Positions 5,178 through 6,372 of a stretch of 6,372 nt of DNA are shown in pieces. A program made the translations under genes and the position numbers. The DNA lies in NCBI GenBank assembly GCA_013821525.1, contig JACDGR010000207.1, positions 1 to 6,372 on the forward strand. Direction: 5' to 3'. How positions within the stretch are numbered: the stretch's first letter is position 1; every line of letters starts with the position of its first letter. The notes under the pieces were generated by a model, which had not been told where the DNA came from, searched no databases, and worked only from the letters and a program-made list of their open reading frames with translations. This stretch comes from Actinomycetota bacterium. GTDB taxonomy: Bacteria > Actinomycetota > Thermoleophilia > Gaiellales > Gaiellaceae.

Positions 5178-6251
5178 ATGGATCGCCAGCAAGAAGCACT
5201 TGACACGGCACTGGGACAGATCGAGCGCCAGTTCGGCAAGGGCGCCGTGATGAAGATGAACGACCAGGCCCAGGTCGCGATCGGCGCCGTCTCGACCGGC
5301 TCCCTCTCGCTCGACGTCGCGCTCGGCGTGGGCGGGCTCCCGCGCGGCCGGGTCGTCGAGGTCTACGGCCCCGAATCGTCGGGCAAGACGACCCTCGTCT
5401 ACCACGTGATCGCCGAGGCGCAGCGCCGCGGCGGCATCTGCGCCTTCATCGACGCAGAGCATTCGATGGACCCCGCTTACGCAAAGCGGATCGGCGTCAA
5501 CATCGACGAGCTGCTCGTCTCACAGCCCGACACGGGTGAGCAGGCGCTCGACATCTGCGAGCTGCTGGTGCGCTCGGGCGCGCTTGCGGTTGTCGCGATC
5601 GACTCGGTCGCCGCGTTGACGCCGAAGGCCGAGATCGAGGGCGAGATGGGCGACAGCCACGTCGGCCTCCAGGCCCGGCTGATGAGCCAGGCCCTGCGCA
5701 AGCTGAACGGCACGCTGCACCAGACCGACACGATCTGCCTCTTCACGAATCAGCTCCGCGAGAAGATCGGCGTCATGTTCGGCAGCCCCGAGACGACGCC
5801 CGGCGGTCGCGCGCTGCGCTTCTACGCGTCGGTCCGACTCGACATCCGGAGGATCGAGACCCTCAAGGAGGGTGTCGAGGCGATCGGGAACCGCGTGCGC
5901 GTCAAGGTGGTCAAGAACAAGGTCGCGCCGCCGTTCAAGCAGGCCGAGTTCGACATCATCTACGGCGACGGAATCTCCTGGGAGGGGACGGTGCTCGAGG
6001 TCGGTCTCGACCGGAAGGTCGTGACGAAATCGGGCTCCTACTTCTCGTTCGGCGACGAGCGGCTCGGCCAGGGACGGCAGAACGCAAGCGCGTTCCTGAA
6101 GGAGCATCCCGACGTCGTGCAGTCGATTCTGCACGCGGTCCAGGCAAGCGCCCCCGAGGGTCAGGTTATCTCGGCGAGGCTGCTCCCGCAGGGAACCGAG
6201 CCCGTCGTCGTTGCCGTCCCGGACGAAGAGGCAGCAACCGCAGCCGCCTAG
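5178..6251 (+). CDS. recA: RecA recombinase
   Basis: DNA-dependent ATPase of 357 residues, the normal length, which coats single-stranded DNA, drives homologous pairing and strand exchange, and triggers LexA self-cleavage. The N-terminal helix (about 1-33) ends near the MKM of the oligomerisation region. Walker A is GPESSGKTT (64-72); the Walker B strand VVAIDSVAAL is at 138-147. Loop L1 is in EIEGEMGDSHVGL (152-164), and loop L2 follows NQLREKIGVMFGSPETTPGG (191-210). The C-terminal core has KNKVAPPFKQAEFDIIYGDG (246-265). AEHSMDP (93-99) replaces the usual AEHALDP. The tail is short, with an acidic DEE followed by AATAAA. There is no intein, unlike Mycobacterium tuberculosis RecA. A LexA box lies 95 bases upstream and a strong ribosome site precedes ATG 5178. 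recX follows with no gap, so the two are co-transcribed. Confidence 0.98.
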   Translation: MDRQQEALDTALGQIERQFGKGAVMKMNDQAQVAIGAVSTGSLSLDVALGVGGLPRGRVVEVYGPESSGKTTLVYHVIAEAQRRGGICAFIDAEHSMDPAYAKRIGVNIDELLVSQPDTGEQALDICELLVRSGALAVVAIDSVAALTPKAEIEGEMGDSHVGLQARLMSQALRKLNGTLHQTDTICLFTNQLREKIGVMFGSPETTPGGRALRFYASVRLDIRRIETLKEGVEAIGNRVRVKVVKNKVAPPFKQAEFDIIYGDGISWEGTVLEVGLDRKVVTKSGSYFSFGDERLGQGRQNASAFLKEHPDVVQSILHAVQASAPEGQVISARLLPQGTEPVVVAVPDEEAATAAA

Positions 6252-6372
6252 ATGGTGAGCGAGCCCGATCCGATCGAGATCGCTGCGCGGTCGCTGCAGC
6301 ACCGCGACCGCTCGCGGCGGGAGATCGAGGATCGGCTCGGCAAGGCCGGCATCACAGGATCGGGACTGGCCG
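6252..6372 (+). CDS. recX: RecX, regulator of RecA (5' part, cut by the window edge)
   Basis: The first 40 codons of a gene that runs off the right edge. The protein starts MVSEPDPIEIAARSLQHRDR and continues SRREIEDRLGKAGITGSGLA. The pattern of a short acidic leader followed by A-x-x-x-L-x-x-R-D-R-S-R-x-E-[IL]-x-x-R-L is the first three-helix repeat of RecX, where it usually reads ALRLLxxRxRSxxELxxRL. RecX binds RecA filaments and limits their growth and ATPase, and is commonly encoded right after recA. The ATG is on the base after the recA TAG stop; a GTG one codon later (6255) is an alternative. No separate Shine-Dalgarno is visible, so translation should be coupled to recA. Only the N-terminal part can be judged. 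Confidence 0.85.
   Translation, partial: MVSEPDPIEIAARSLQHRDRSRREIEDRLGKAGITGSGLA

Noticed and set aside
5178..6251. Intein or frameshift in recA
   Set aside because: The frame is continuous at normal length, and the Walker A, L1 and L2 regions are uninterrupted.

Overview
The window comes from a high-GC bacterial chromosome, most likely an actinobacterium of the Thermoleophilia (Gaiella/Solirubrobacter-like) type. The reasons are strong G/C preference at third codon positions, the rodZ-like / cinA / recA / recX gene order, a Gram-positive-type LexA box (CGAAC-N4-GTTCG) in front of recA, and TANNNT-type -10 elements without clear -35 boxes. The placement is inferred from style and gene order, not from a search. 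All real genes are on the + strand and coding density is very high.

Region 1 (1-2970) is the distal part of an ABC uptake operon of the nucleoside/BmpA-lipoprotein family (YufO-YufP-YufQ or NupO-NupP-NupQ type). It holds the last 46 codons of the ATPase, two permease genes, and a small three-helix membrane protein of unknown role. Every junction overlaps (ATGA, GTGA, then 14 bases), so the genes are probably translationally coupled. The lipoprotein and the rest of the ATPase should lie to the left.

Region 2 (2971-4987) starts with a 47-base gap containing an 8+8 base inverted repeat and a candidate -10 box just ahead of a GTG start with no Shine-Dalgarno. It then carries a RodZ-like helix-turn-helix membrane protein and a full-length CinA (MoCF-like plus PncC-like domains). 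The cinA frame has no ATG, GTG or TTG codon where homology demands the start, which is the oddest feature of the window.

Region 3 (4988-6372) is the SOS locus. A 190-base leader contains two candidate -10 elements, a perfect LexA box with 6-base arms, two back-to-back potential RNA hairpins and a strong ribosome binding site. Intein-free recA follows, and recX starts on the base after the recA stop codon. RecA filaments drive recombination and LexA self-cleavage, and RecX limits RecA, so the two form a self-regulated unit.

I see no mobile element, CRISPR, tRNA or rRNA gene and no convincing new system. The points worth attention are the cinA start problem and the layered recA leader.
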